Shown here: piece by piece, positions 1 to 11,204 of the stretch
Layout: every line of letters begins with the position of its first letter
Position numbering within the stretch: the stretch's first letter is position 1
From: Dipteronia dyeriana
Lineage: Eukaryota > Streptophyta > Magnoliopsida > Sapindales > Sapindaceae
Direction of reading: 5' to 3'
Length of the DNA: 64,000 nucleotides
NCBI GenBank assembly: GCA_032871835.1
Contig: CM065302.1
Span: forward strand, 2,231,094 to 2,295,093
Translations under genes and position numbers: made by a program
The notes under the pieces: generated by a model
What the model saw: the letters and a program-made list of their open reading frames with translations, nothing else
What the model was told of the DNA's origin: nothing
Databases searched by the model: none

Positions 1-7
1 AGTGATG

Positions 8-271
8 AAAAGCTGGTTTTCATATAACATGAATTCTCTATGCATCGTCAAAGTGTTTGTTTTCTGAAAAACTCTTCTTGATGTAGTATATTATGAATTG
101 AAAATGTTTGATTTTATGTGTTTTTAGCTGTTTTCTGGAAGTGGGTTTTGTTGCAAGGCCCTTTTGGACATACGAGGAATTCGGTGAAAGAAATGGTATC
201 CTTAATTCGAAAAGTTGTAATATGAGTCTTCTTGTTGCTTGTTTCAATTTTTATTTTTTTTAACATTTTGT
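8..271 (+). repeat. left copy of a diverged direct repeat
   Basis: This stretch and 16203-16354 share several blocks in the same order and orientation: a block containing ATAACATGAATTCTCTAT, a GTGTTTGTTTTCTGAA block, and a block ending CTTGTTGCTTGTTTCAAT followed by AACATTTTG. The copies are gapped and diverged. No gene is recognised in either. The simplest reading is an old duplication of flanking genomic sequence, between whose halves the MULE cluster now sits. Confidence 0.5.
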
Positions 272-596
272 ATTTCTTTCTAATGTCAACACTCAACACT
301 CAACAGGGCTCTCTCTAATTATTTTGAAATCATTTGAGCTGTTGTACACTTTTTTTGGCTTGTGTTTTGCTCAGTTTGATTATCAGAGTTAGGACTCAAT
401 GATCTGGTAATAATGAACATTGAAGATCATCTCTGACTGTTCACGAAGCTGATTTTGGTAACATTAGAGAAGGAATTGATTGTTTGTATTATTTTTTTAT
501 ATGCCAGCGCACTAGCGCAGTGCAGAATTTGTATTGCCATGAATTCATAATTTTATAAATCGATCACTTCATACTCTACAAATAATTTTTTCTTAG

Positions 597-743
597 GTGA
601 AAAAGGAGATTGATGAAGGGAGCAACGGAAGGTGGGACGGACGTCTGAGGAAACCTGTGACGGAACCGGTGATGAAAGTTGGAGAAGTAGCATTCTATCA
701 AACCCGTGTTTGCTGTGGTAGTTTAGTTAGTACATTTTTTTAA
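597..743 (+). other. possible terminal exon, unrecognised
   Basis: A CTTAG acceptor-like site at 592-596 is followed by a 48-codon open stretch ending in TAA at 741-743. Its base composition is richer in G than the AT-rich surroundings, and the peptide is charged (it contains NGRWDGRLRKPVTEP). I do not recognise the family and see no upstream exon in the window. It could be the last exon of a gene starting left of the window or a chance open stretch. The rest of 272-861 is AT-rich with nothing supportable. Confidence 0.2.
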
Positions 744-861
744 CCTTGTAATATTAAAAAAATAAAAACACCGGCTAAGTCTATCTAACAATTTGGATAA
801 CCAACATTATCAACCCTATATGCATCTCCTAAATATTATGATTTCATCATGTTAAGGGAAA

Positions 862-1753
862 GGGTTCAAAAAATTAATGGCACCTTTTAGGGGGGCTTTT
901 GTGGAAATATCACCATATTCATAAATCATGTTTAAAAGACACCATTAAAGTGTGGAGACGAAAATACCCATGCCATCACTGTCGTTGTGAAGAAAGAGTG
1001 AATCTAGAGATTTTGACATGTAATCGAGCTTTTATACAGAAGCTTCGAGCTTTTGTATAAAATCTCGGAGTTTTTATAAAAGTCTGGAGCTTTTGTACAA
1101 AAGCTCAAAGCTTTTATACAAAAGCTCAATCCGAGCTTTTATACAAAAGCTCAATCCGAGCTTTTATAAAAGCTCGATCCGAGTATACAAAAGCTCAGTA
1201 CTTTTATAAAGAAGCTCCGAGCTTTTATAGAAGCTCCGAGCTTTTATAAAAGCTCTGCCCGAGCTTTTAAAGAAGCTCCGAACTTTTATAAAGAAGCTCT
1301 GAGCTTTTGTTTGACTGTTCGAAGTTTTATATTTACATTTCCAGTCTTGTAAGTACTGATTAGAAAAAAAAAACTACGGGGAAGCTGTCTCCTGCCCCCC
1401 TGCGAGATGATCAGACAGCTCGACCACCGCGAGCCCGGTAGGGAGCTCGACCTCGGAATGCGTGTACGTAGCCCTACTAAACTAATTATCCAATGAAGAA
1501 GCATTGATAATGTTATGATGTTTAACCTCCATTGGAGGTCTGTTAAACAGACCTCTATAAAGAAGATGAAAGAATAAAATAAAATCTTTAAAAATTTCAA
1601 AGTAAAAGCTGATTAAAATACAAAGACAACTTTTAAGGGTATTTTAAATAGTTCACCGTAATATGTACCTTTTAAATATAAATTATTAAACTTGTAACAG
1701 GTAACATCATCGTAATACAAGAAAAAAATGTGACAACCTTTACCATTTCCACT
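862..1753. mobile_element. MULE-I, non-autonomous derivative of the Ulp1-carrying MULE
   Basis: The left end (862-970) starts GGGTTCAAAAAATTAATGG and aligns over about 105 bp with the reverse complement of the right end of the large MULE (15905-16023). The right end (about 1636-1753) finishes CCATTTCCACT and is the inverted counterpart of that element's left end (7109-7230). The two terminus types are therefore swapped relative to the big element, so this copy lies in the opposite orientation. Flanks TAAGGGAAA (853-861) and TATCGGAAA (1754-1762) agree at 7 of 9 positions, a plausible decayed 9-bp target duplication. Inside, 1030-1310 is an array of GAGCTTTTATA-type units, the reverse complement of the large element's AAAAGCTC units. 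There is no coding capacity. Confidence 0.7.
1030..1310 (-). repeat. subterminal array of MULE-I (GAGCTTTT units)
   Basis: About a dozen and a half irregular units of roughly 15-25 bp contain GAGCTTTTATA or its palindromic partner ACAAAAGCTC, often joined as CGAGCTTTTATACAAAAGCT. The core GCTC/GAGC is the same as in the arrays at 7640-8125 and 14745-15620, in inverted orientation. Spacing is too variable for a simple satellite. Confidence 0.7.
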
Positions 1754-2067
1754 TATCGGAAACGCACCATGGCATCCGAGTGATTGAAGATATTAAGAAT
1801 CTTGTTTGGTTCCGAAGAATTAAGAGAATCACGTGGTTCATTCTTTGAAAAGAAATGCTGAATTGGTTTATATGCTACGTGTGGAATAGATAAAGTTCCA
1901 CACTTTATTCTATTGGAATTAATATATTTTCTTACTTTTTTGCTTATTTTTCAAAAAAAAGAAAAAATAAAGGGAAATGTAGCATGCAATCATGACGCAC
2001 TTAAAGTTCTTTCCCAATATATAGAAGACACTTTTATCAAAGTATACATGAAATTTCAAAGGCTCCA
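1754..2067. other. intergenic, no feature seen
   Basis: AT-rich sequence with poly-A and poly-T runs. I see no coding stretch, terminal repeat or RNA gene. Confidence 0.5.
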
Positions 2068-2792
2068 ACAATTGAGGGAATTATCAATTTAGTCCCTAAG
2101 TTTGGATGAAAGATCAATTTTTTAAACGAGTTTGTTTTTTTACAATCCTTGATCCCTTGCTTTTCTAAAATACATCAAATTGGTCCACCTGTTAGTCAAC
2201 CGTTAGTCCAACTTAACGGTTTCAAAAGTATTGTTATCTTTAAACATAAAAACATGTCACTTGTCAATTTTTTATTTATTAATATATAAAATTTAAAATT
2301 TAAAATACAAATACAATTTTATCTATTTATTATATTTTTTTATATAATACAAAAATAAAAAGTTTTAAATATCCACCATGGAGATATATTTAATTTTAAA
2401 TCATTAATATTTTAAAATGTTTGACTCCCAGTCTTGTGCTTTAGTTTGGTAAATATTTGATTAAAACAACAATAAAATGTAAAATAAAATTTAAATGTTA
2501 AAACTTTGGTGACATGTGTCATTTTTTGATTGGATTAAAAGTCAAATTAAATTGTAAAAAATACAAATTTTAATGGTAAAATTGTACTTTTAAATAATTT
2601 ACTTTGAACTAAGGGTAAAAATATCAATTTACATATTCTATCACCTTTGACCGTTAATTCTTGGTCAAACAGATCAATTTGATGTATATTTGAAAAGTAA
2701 AAGACTAAGGGTTGTAAAAAAATAAACTCGTTTAAGAAATAGGTCTTTCACCAAATTTTAGGGACCAGATTGAAAATACCTCTAGAAATTGT
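2068..2792. mobile_element. foldback/MITE-like element with ~140-bp inverted arms
   Basis: The left arm (2068-2210) and the reverse complement of the right arm (2650-2792) match in long blocks, including TCAAT..GTCCCTAA, TTAAACGAGTTT followed by a T run and ACAA, and ACATCAAATTG. The 440-bp centre is AT-rich and non-coding. It fits a non-autonomous inverted-repeat DNA transposon. I could not find a convincing target duplication, so the superfamily is unassigned. Confidence 0.65.
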
Positions 2793-3730
2793 GATAAAAA
2801 GTGGTGTGATGAACTGATGAGCAATTTCCTGGAAGTTGTATACTCATCTTTTTCAACGTGGGTTTTTAATTCGATGGTTGCAATTTGGAATAATATTAAT
2901 AGATTAATAAAAGCAGTAAAGATGAATTGATCCTTGACCTAGAATTTAACAACCTTCTGATATTCAAATAAATCTTACAAATCATGAAAGATATACTGAT
3001 ATAGCGATATACAAAGTAAGAGTATCAAAAGTAGTTAACACAAGAGGTGACAAGAAAGTTGCAGTAAAATATAAAAGTATCGGCATTTTCGTTTTCATCT
3101 TTTTCAAAGTAGGTTTATATAAAAGTAGTTAACAGAAGAGGTGACAGAAAACTTATTCATATAACAGACCAACCGGTAAACCGCAATCCCCTCCCTCTCT
3201 CTTTCTTCTTGTATCATGTGTCATTTAAAGAGTGATGTTATAATGTTATATACAATCTAGAATATATCTTTCTACACACTATTTTAATTATTTTTATTAG
3301 TGATCAAGATTCATATGCCATAGTCAGCTAAGCTACTCCAAAATATTGTTAGTGAAAATAAGAAAATAAAAGGAAAAAAATAAGAATAAAGGAAATATAT
3401 TTTTTATTATTTTTCTTTCTTTCCTTTTCGTTTCTGAATTTTTTTTATTCTGTTTTTAATTTATAGACTTGATTTTCTAGATTTTATATCAAATAGAAGT
3501 AATATATATTTTGGAAAGGAATTTTTCTTTTAATTTTTTTTTCTTATTTTTTTTTCTTTTTCATAAATATGTTTTTAGATTAGTATTAAATACGATTTTA
3601 TTTAATATATATATATATATATATATATAAGTTTATTTTAAATTATATAAACATATTTAAATTATTTACACAAATTATATAACTACATAACTATATATAA
3701 ATTTAAATCAACAAACTATCTACATTGAGT
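2793..3730. other. AT-rich intergenic stretch with a TA microsatellite
   Basis: There is no gene or element that I can support. The stretch contains long T- and A-rich runs and an (AT)n tract at about 3604-3629. Confidence 0.5.
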
Positions 3731-3735
3731 TGAAA

Positions 3736-3795
3736 TAGCTCAACTGGATAGGGCTTGTGGCTTTTGATTATATGGTTGAAGGATCAAATCGGGGA
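3736..3795 (+). repeat. tRNA-like / SINE head with Pol III box A and box B
   Basis: TAGCTCAACTGG at 3736-3747 fits the internal box A consensus, and GGATCAAATCG at 3781-3791 is a degenerate box B about 33 bp downstream, the spacing of tRNA-derived plant SINEs. The sequence does not fold as a complete tRNA and lacks a clean acceptor stem. I read it as a decayed SINE head or tRNA pseudogene. Confidence 0.4.
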
Positions 3796-4369
3796 AAAAA
3801 ACCCAGTGTTAAACTGAAAAACATAAAATACTTGTTTTTTGTTTTTCATTTTTTTTATATAAAAAAAATCTTTTTTAATAATATAATATATTTTATGTAT
3901 ATATTATATAATATTAATATATCATATATATATTATAATTATTTATTTATAATTTAAGAGTTTAATTTTGATTAATTGATTTTTTAATATGTTTTTTGAA
4001 TTAATTTTGATGTGTTACTTTTGTTTAATTTAAAAATTATAACACAAAAGTTATTTGGTTTATTATTTAATCAATTTGTTTATAGTTGTAATAATTTTAA
4101 ACAAAATACCAAAATTGATATTTCAATTTTTGATAGTTTTCGGTTAATCTACCAGACGCGTTTTTTCTGTTTTCATTTTCAAAATACAGCTTTCAGTATA
4201 TGCTACTAGACGCGTTTTCAGAATTCGAAACTGAAACCAAAAATACTGTTTTCATTTTCATTTTTATTTTCGAAAAACAACAACTGAAAAACGCTTACAG
4301 GATGAGGCCTAAATAGTTTCCTTTTTTTTTTTGTTTTTTTTGTTTTCCTTGCCTGGGCTCGAAAATTAA
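3796..4369. other. AT-rich intergenic stretch
   Basis: Poly-T/A tracts and TA-rich words. The word AGACGCGTTTT occurs twice (about 4152 and 4207), possibly a small diverged repeat. Nothing else can be supported. Confidence 0.4.
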
Positions 4370-5570
4370 CTGAAACTATTTTGATGTGGTTCTTGAGTTT
4401 AAATAGCATATGTTATGGTAAACCGATAAAAATACCTCCGGAGTTTTGATTTTTTATTTTGTTTTTATTTTTCGGTTTTTCTAATTTTTTATTTTTATTT
4501 TTTGTTCTTCTTCTTCACCTCTATTGGAGGTCAAAATTGACCTCTATTGGAGTTCGGAACAGACCTCCAATGGGGGTCGACTTCAATTGGATCTCCAACG
4601 AAGGTCAATGATGAAGAAAGAGGAAAAAAAGAGAAAATTTTATTTTTGTCCAGTAAATCTCAGAAATTGTAAAAATACTCTATAAGTCTCGAAAGCCACA
4701 AAATAAGTATATGAAACAACAAAATAAGTATCAAAAACACAAAATAAGTCTCGAAAACGTAAAATAAATCTTAAAAACACCAAAACAAGTATCTAAAACG
4801 CAAAATAAATCTCGGAAATACCAAAAAAATCTAACAAACTACATTTCGGAAATACCAAAGTAAGTATCGGAAACATAAATAAGTCTCAAAAAGACTATAT
4901 TAAGTCTCGGAAAGACCAAATCTTTTATCCCTTTCGTTTTTTTTTTTGCATTTTTAGTAAGTCTTAGAAATACAAAATAAATCTCGAAAATAATCAAATA
5001 AATCTTGGAAAGACCAAATACTTTTTCCCATTCTTTTTTTTGTTTGCATTTTTTCAGTAAGTCTCAAAAATACAAAATAAATCTTGGAAATATCCAAAAA
5101 ATGAAAATTTCCAATTTTTTTAATACATCTTAAATCGGCCACCAACAGAGGTGGAAATCGACATCCAAGACTTATTTCGGTGTTTCCAAGACTTATTGAG
5201 TATTTTTACAATTTTCGAAACTTATTTTATAGTTTTTGAAACTTATTTAATATTTTTGTAATTTCAAAAAATTATTGGACAAAATTGATTTTTTTTTAAT
5301 CTCTTAGTTCAACGACCTTTATGGAGTTTTGTTAGGCCTCCAATGGAGGTCGAATGTTGAACGACTTCGACCTCCATTCTTTCGAATTCCAATGGAGGTC
5401 GAATGAACTAACCTCCATTTGTATGTCTGATTTCGACCTCCAGAATGAAAGAAGAAGAACAAAAAAAAAAAATTGAATCAAAAATCAAAAATCAAAATTT
5501 TGAGGGTATATTTATCCGTTCACCATAATAGGTGCTAGTTAAACTCAAACTATTAAGTGGTGATAGTTTT
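4370..5570. mobile_element. MULE-II, non-autonomous foldback with CTCG-core array
   Basis: The inverted ends are well matched: 4395-4520 (starting GAGTTTAAATAGCATATG, then TTATGGT and AAAATACCTCC, then a T-rich stretch and GTTCTTCTTCTT) against the reverse complement of about 5430-5546. Weaker pairing continues outward to about 4370 and 5570. The terminus motif (TTTAAA, purine-rich spacer, TATGGT, AATACC) is shared with the left end of the large MULE at about 7165-7225. The interior is an array of AAATAAGTCTCGGAAA-like units on the left half and their reverse complement on the right half, together with repeats of CCTCCAATGGAGGTC. It is non-coding. Exact ends and target duplication were not resolved. 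Confidence 0.6.
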
Positions 5571-5579
5571 TGCAAACCT

Positions 5580-6350
5580 ACTTTAAAAGAGTGACAAATC
5601 TCCCTATAAAACTTTTTTTTTTATGTCTGAGCCTTTATTAGTTACACCCGAGCCTTTGTGAGTTCTTTTCGAGCCTTTTAACCATAAGTTTTTTTTGTTA
5701 ATTTTTTACCTCCGAGACTTTCTATATAGTTCCCGAGCCTTTTCAATTGGGGTCCGAGTCTTTTGTCCTGCTTTTCGAGAATTTGCAATCACCCCTATTT
5801 TCCTAACTGCTTGAGCCTTTTAATGAACTGCTCAAGCCTTTTACTTAACTACCCGGACACTGATGTAAAAGGTCCGGACACTGCTTCATTGACAAACCTA
5901 ACGGCTATGCAAAAGGCTCGGATACAACTTCACAAATGCTCGGACAGTGTTTAGAAAGACTCGGACAGAGCTTAGAAAAGATCGATGATTCAAAATTCAC
6001 ACAACCACCTTAAGGTTTATAAAAGACTCGGAGAAAAAATGAAAAGGAATAGATAAAGTGTTACAAAACTCAGAAATCCAGGGGAAACCTTAAACTTTTT
6101 ATTGTAGGAGATTTTAATTTTCAGACAAGTTTATTGTAGAGAGAGAGAGTTACTGAGTTGAGTGTTGGAAGTGTGAAGATGTTAGCTAAGATGGAAGTAC
6201 AAACATAATAAAAAACTGATTATCTAAAAGTAATTTTAATAGTTCACCATAATAGATGTTTTTTAAATATAACTTATTAAAGCACTCGCTTGAGTGGAAA
6301 ATAAGTTTAAAAATGTGACATTTTGGATTATTTTCACTATTGTAAATTCA
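5580..6350. mobile_element. MULE-III remnant with GAGCCTTTT array
   Basis: A right-end terminus at about 6236-6350 (TAGTTCACCATAATAGATG, then TTTTAAATATAACTTATT, then ATGTGACATTTT and a weak TTTTCAC end) matches the right end of MULE-I and the inverted left end of the large MULE. Upstream, 5625-5850 repeats CGAGCCTTTT and 5855-5975 repeats AAAGGCTCGGA, so the array itself is an inverted repeat. The left terminus is not clear. It abuts MULE-II and the two may be one complex structure. Confidence 0.5.
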
Positions 6351-6694
6351 AAGTTTGATTTATGGGTGATTTTTTTTCTAAAGTTTAAAATATTATAATG
6401 CAATTTGGATATTTTAGTAAATATCAATTTTAAGATTTTTTGTCTTTCGGCGGTATATAATCATCCTTATTATAAATGATGCCATGAAGATCAAGTCTTT
6501 CGATGCAAGTTGGTGCTTGAAATTTTAACAAGAAGTTCTCTAAGTGATAAAACTTTAAGCTTTTCAAGCACCCTACCTAAGACCTAAGTTATAGTCGTAT
6601 ACAACTTTAATCTTTAATACAATTTGTATATGTATGTTGTTTGAGGGCTTTCATACCATATAATACCCTGGTGCCAAAGCCTCTTTTTGTTGTT

Positions 6695-6840
6695 ATGCCT
6701 CCCTCTCCCTCTCCCTCTCTTCTTGTCATCTTGTGTGTCTCATTGCCACCCATCATCACGCCTCCTCTCTCTCTCTCTCTCTCTCTTCCATCATGTATGT
6801 CTCATCGCCACACATCATCATGCTTCCTCTCTCTCCTTTT
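6695..6840 (+). repeat. CT-rich microsatellite and diverged tandem duplication
   Basis: Two copies of a unit of about 65 bp containing ATGTCTCAT-like sequence, CGCCAC, CATCATCA and a CTCTCT run lie in tandem. The short open stretch across it encodes only low-complexity Ser/Leu/Pro, so it is not treated as a gene. Confidence 0.6.
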
Positions 6841-6996
6841 ATTCTCAGCCATAGCCAATAGTTGTACCGACTAGGAGAGAAAAAGACGGATCACAAATTT
6901 ATTTTATTTTGGGATTGATAAAATTTCAACTATTTAAAAGCTACTCATTATTAAAATTAAATGACTTCAAATAACAAATAATACGATAAAATGGGG

Positions 6997-7060
6997 TTGA
7001 CTCAGCAGTAAGTCTGAGAAGGTTGTGGGTTCGAGTCATGCATCTTCTCCAAATTCCAAA
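6997..7060 (+). repeat. tRNA-like / SINE fragment
   Basis: TTGACTCAGCAG (6997-7008) resembles box A, and GGTTCGAGTC (7028-7037) is a good box B. The spacing is short for a tRNA. A partial SINE is likely. It ends about 40 bp before the target duplication of the large MULE. Confidence 0.35.
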
Positions 7061-7099
7061 CTATTATAATAGTTATTACAGCTTTTTACATGGCACCGA

Positions 7100-7108
7100 A
7101 TACATGGA
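7100..7108. repeat. left 9-bp target site duplication of the large MULE
   Basis: ATACATGGA here is repeated exactly at 16024-16032, immediately outside the two termini. Nine bp is the usual MULE duplication length. Confidence 0.85.
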
Positions 7109-7230
7109 GGTGGAAATGGTGAGGAATGTCACCTTCTTGTTGGTCAATTGCAGCGATGTCACATTTATAATAAGTTAAGTTTAAAAGGCACCTATTATGG
7201 TGAGGTACCGAAATTGCCTTTAAATAATCG
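7109..7230 (+). repeat. left terminal repeat (type B) of the large MULE
   Basis: It begins at the target duplication. The inner part (7165-7225: GTTTAAAAGGCACC, then TATTATGGTGAGG, then GAAATTGCC) matches the inverted termini of MULE-I, -II, -III and -V. The outer part (GGTGGAAATGGTGAGG) is shared most clearly with the right end of MULE-I. Confidence 0.7.
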
Positions 7231-7639
7231 ATATTTTATTCTTTAAAGGTTGTCGTCTAATAAAGTTGTCTGAAAATCAATCACTTACTCCATTTTTTCT
7301 TCACAAAACGAGCTCTATTCCAGATTTATTGTATTCCAGATATTGCACATATTCCATATTTTGCACAAGAAGGTAAATTAATATTTATGATCTTCATTTC
7401 CATTTTTTATTGTATTTCTGTGTGGTATAACACTGTATGAACATTTATGAACATGTTGTCTGAATTTTTTTATGTTGATGTCCTGGAGTTGTAAACTTTT
7501 TACAAAGAATGAATGAACATGTATGCATATTTTTTTGTATATATATTTGGGCAAGTTGAGTTGTAGTGGTGCAAACAAGTTTATAATCTTGGGCATACAA
7601 GGTGAAAATGTTTTAAAAATAGGTCGAAACATTTGTAAA

Positions 7640-8125
7640 AAAGCTCGGAAATGTGAAACTAAGTCTCGAACAAATTCTAAAAAAGCTCGATTCCAAAAAT
7701 AGATGCTGGATACGCAAAAAGAAAAGGCTCGATCCCTGCAAAAAAGGCTCGATCCTTGACAAAAAAGGCTCGATCCTTCTGAAAAAAAGCTCGATCCCTC
7801 ACACAAATAGCTCGATCCCGCACACAAATAGGTCGATCCCTTTTGAAAAGGCTCGATACCGTACAAAAAAAGCATGATCCCTCACAAAAAAACTCGATTC
7901 CTCAAAAAAGAGCTCGATCCCTTTCAAATAGGCTCGAGGCATATGAAAAAAATGCTCGAGCCATATATTAAAAAGCTCGATTATGTAGAAAAAGAGCTCG
8001 ATTATGTAGAAAAAGAGCTCGATCTTGAACAAAAATAACTCAATCCCGTTAGAAATAGCTCGGTCATGTACAAAAACGGCTCGATCATGTACAAAAAAAA
8101 TCTCGATCCGTTTTTTAAAAAAGCT
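7640..8125 (+). repeat. left subterminal array of GCTCGATCC units
   Basis: About 25 irregular units of 17-25 bp follow the pattern A(n)-GCTCGATCC-C/T-rich, such as AAAAAGGCTCGATCCCT. All lie in the same direction as the array at 14745-15620, although the termini themselves are inverted. Open stretches across it encode only Lys/Ser/Ile-rich repeats and I do not call them genes. Confidence 0.85.
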
Positions 8126-8230
8126 TCATATCTTACACTTTTGATTTTTGTTTAATCCTTTATAATTGTAAATTTAATATGAATTTTTTTTTTCTTATTA
8201 ATGTTTTTTGATGTTGGTTTTGACAGGACA

Positions 8231-10987
8231 ATGGATAGGGTGAGAATAGTTATATCTTACAACGGTCGATGGGAGCAATTATCAGACGGAAATCAGAGGT
8301 ATTTAGGTTCCGATAACCAAGGTTTGTATATGTCAAAGAATTTGAGTTACGACGAACTTGTGTCGATCGTGCAAACCATTATGAAGTTTGATGAGAACAA
8401 ATACAGTGTTGAGATACAGTCTCTATCGATTGTTCCTAGGACTACATGTCGTACATGTTCAGTTTATACTAGGGGAAGATAGGGTGATCCCTCAAGTATG
8501 TGTTAGTCTAATCGAGAGGCTAGTGGGAGGTGTCATTGGTGAAGATATCCCTCATCCTGATAACACCCAACAATTTCGATCATCAGGCAGAAGCAACAAG
8601 TTGTTCACAGAAAGAAGTGGGATTGATGGTCAGGGAAAACATATGTGTTGTCCCACCGGAAGTAGTCGCCCATGATAATAGACCGGAACCTCAATTCGAC
8701 GATGTATTTGGTTGTCATATTGAGATGAATGGTAGAGAGTACAACCACCAATACAATGAGATCTACAATGACATCAACAATGAGGAGAATACATCACTGA
8801 ATGTTGGGGTGAATCATGAGGTGGATAATGAGGGCAATTTAAATTCTTTAGAAAATGTAGAGGACAATCAGGAAGATGCAGAACCTGTCGAAACGGAAAG
8901 ACTTGTAAGACATGTACACAGATTTAGTTCCAGTGCACCAGATATAGTTGGGACCTCCGAGGGGAGGGCTAATGGAACTGCAGATGATTCAAATAATGCA
9001 AGAACATGGGTTATTCCAGGAGCAGAATCATACTCGTTTGGTATTGGTGGAAGCAGGAACTTGTTTGAAGATGAACCTACAAGCATGATATATAAAGGCC
9101 AGTTTTTTGCAACGAAAAAGGATTTGAAGAGACTAGTAGGCCATTTTGCAATACGGCAGAACTTCGAGTGGAAGGTAAAAAGGTCGAATAAGACAACATT
9201 ACATCTAGTTTGTTTGATGGGAAATTGTACGTGGAAGTTAAGAGCAGTGAGGAGAGATGAAGGCACATACTTTCAAGTAAGAAGTTTTGTCAACGAACAC
9301 ATTTGTCGGTTAGAGGAAATTCACCGCCGGCACTGACAAGCTAGTGCAGTCACAATTGGAGAAGTTATTACACCTAGACTTTAACAACAAGATGGTCGAC
9401 TAATGCGTCCGAAGGACATAATCGTCGACATGAAATCAATATATGGAATCCAAATCATGTACAGTAAGGCACACGCCGCCCTCGATTATGCGTTGTCACT
9501 GACATATGGAACACATGAGGAAACCTTCCAACTGCTTCTATCATTTGGTTACGTTTTGGAACAACAAAATCCCGGCACAATCACTGACTTACAATGCAAC
9601 GAAGATGATACATTTCTATACTTCTTCATGTCGATTGGTGCCTCACTTAGAGGATTCCGAACTTGTATGCTTCCAGTCATTGCCATTGATGGTACCTATT
9701 TGAAGGGACGATTCCGGGGTACAATGTTTGTTGCAACAACACAAGATGGGAACGAATAGGTGTATCCAATTGCTTTTGGGTACGGCGACTCAGAAAACAA
9801 CCTTTCATGGGAATGGTTTTTGGATTGCTTGAAGGGTGCCCTATGTCATATTGATGAGCTAGTTTTCATTTCCGATAGGCATGCAAGCATTGAAGTAGGG
9901 ATTTCTAAAGTGTTCCCTTATGCCACCCATACCATATGTTGTTGGCACTTTGCTGAAAATGTCAAAAAGCGATTTCATAAGAAGGATGTTGCCGTAATAA
10001 TGGACAAAGCAGCACGTGCATACACCGAGTTTGAATATAACCAGCATATGGAAGAGTTAAGAAACTTGCACCAGAATGCATATGATTATGTCATTGATGC
10101 CGGTCCACACAATTGGTCCCGTGTACACTGTCCGGAAAGAAGGTATAGGGTGATGACGACTAATGCTGCAGAATGCATAAGCTCATGCCTCAAATTTGCA
10201 CGCCAACTGCCTATGTTGACTCTGGCTGAGTTCATTAGGAATATGCTGCAACGGTGGTTTCATGATCGCTATAGAGCTGCACAAACCATGCATTATCAGT
10301 TGACCGACGCAGCACATCTTGTGCTTTTAAAACGTGTGGAGAAATGTGGTTATTTGACCGTTAATCCAGTCGACTGGAACATTTTTTTTGTCAGGCGGTC
10401 TGAAAAACAGTGGACTGTAGACTTAACTCGGAAGACTTGTACTTGTAACAAATTTCAAATGGATCATTTTCCATGTTCTCACGCCCTTGCGGTGGCACGG
10501 TAGATTACTGTAACTTTGACTTCACAACTTTGAAAACCTACTGATCATTTTCTTGGTGAAGCTGATCGTTTTCAATTTTTTTTACAAGGAGTGAAACTTG
10601 GACTTCACAACTTTGTGTGCGGACTACTACAAGACACAGACACTTATTAACGCGTACTCGGTGCCTATCATGCCGGTGGGCCATCCTTCCACTTGGGTTG
10701 TGCCATCTGACATTGCTCAGAGGGTGATTTTGAATCCAAACTCCAAGAGACAAGCAGGACGCTCGAGGGCGGGTCGCCATGTCTCGTCTTCGGAGAGGAC
10801 AACTACACAATCCTGTAGGAGATGTGGACAACCAGGGCATAATTCCAGGAGATGTTCTAATCCACCGATGATTAATGAAGGTACAAGAAGAGCTGTTCCC
10901 GATGAATACCGCCGCAAGTGTAACATCTGCCATTCAATTGGACACAACAAACAAACGTGCCCTAACATTGACTCTAATAGGGAATGA
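8231..10987 (+). pseudogene. mudrA-like: mudrA-type MULE transposase, decayed
   Basis: The transposase would bind the element ends and catalyse cut-and-paste transposition. The ATG at 8231 opens the typical N-terminal MUDR region (MDRVRIVISYNGRWEQL). A DNA-binding domain follows (about 9085-9330; ends FVNEHICRLEEIH). The MULE DDE core has first Asp in VIAIDGTYLKGRFRG (about 9685) and second in FISDRHASIEVG (about 9870). A SWIM zinc finger, CTCNKFQMDHFPCSHALA, lies at 10440-10495. After a short intron-like gap (about 10500-10588) come two zinc knuckles, CRRCGQPGHNSRRC and CNICHSIGHNKQTC. Breaks: frameshifts near 8453 and 8600, and stops at 9334, 9379 and 9757 plus one at the start of the last exon (TGA, 10592). 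From 8530 to 10503 the frame is otherwise constant. Several stops fit CAA/CAG/CGA-to-stop transitions. Confidence 0.9.
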
Positions 10988-11204
10988 ATGACAATTTTTT
11001 GATCACATTGAAAACTTTTGGAAGTGTATCATATTGTAATAATTTTGAATTGCAATAATTACTTATTGTTGAATGAATTAATATTAATAAATGAAATAAT
11101 ATTAATGAATGAATAATGAACGAATTAATGTTCATGAAATAATGACATGTCTGTGTACAACTACAATGGTAATATACAAAAAATCACTTGGCGGGCTTTG
11201 AGTT

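Noticed and set aside
1030..1310. CRISPR-like array
   Set aside because: Units and spacers are irregular and similar to each other, there is no unique-spacer pattern, and the DNA is plant nuclear.
3736..3795. Functional tRNA gene
   Set aside because: Box A is good, but box B is degenerate and no acceptor or anticodon stem pairs properly.
7378..8032. Open reading stretches of 75-165 codons over the left array
   Set aside because: They are translations of the GCTCGATCC repeat in several frames on both strands, as expected of a repeat lacking stops.
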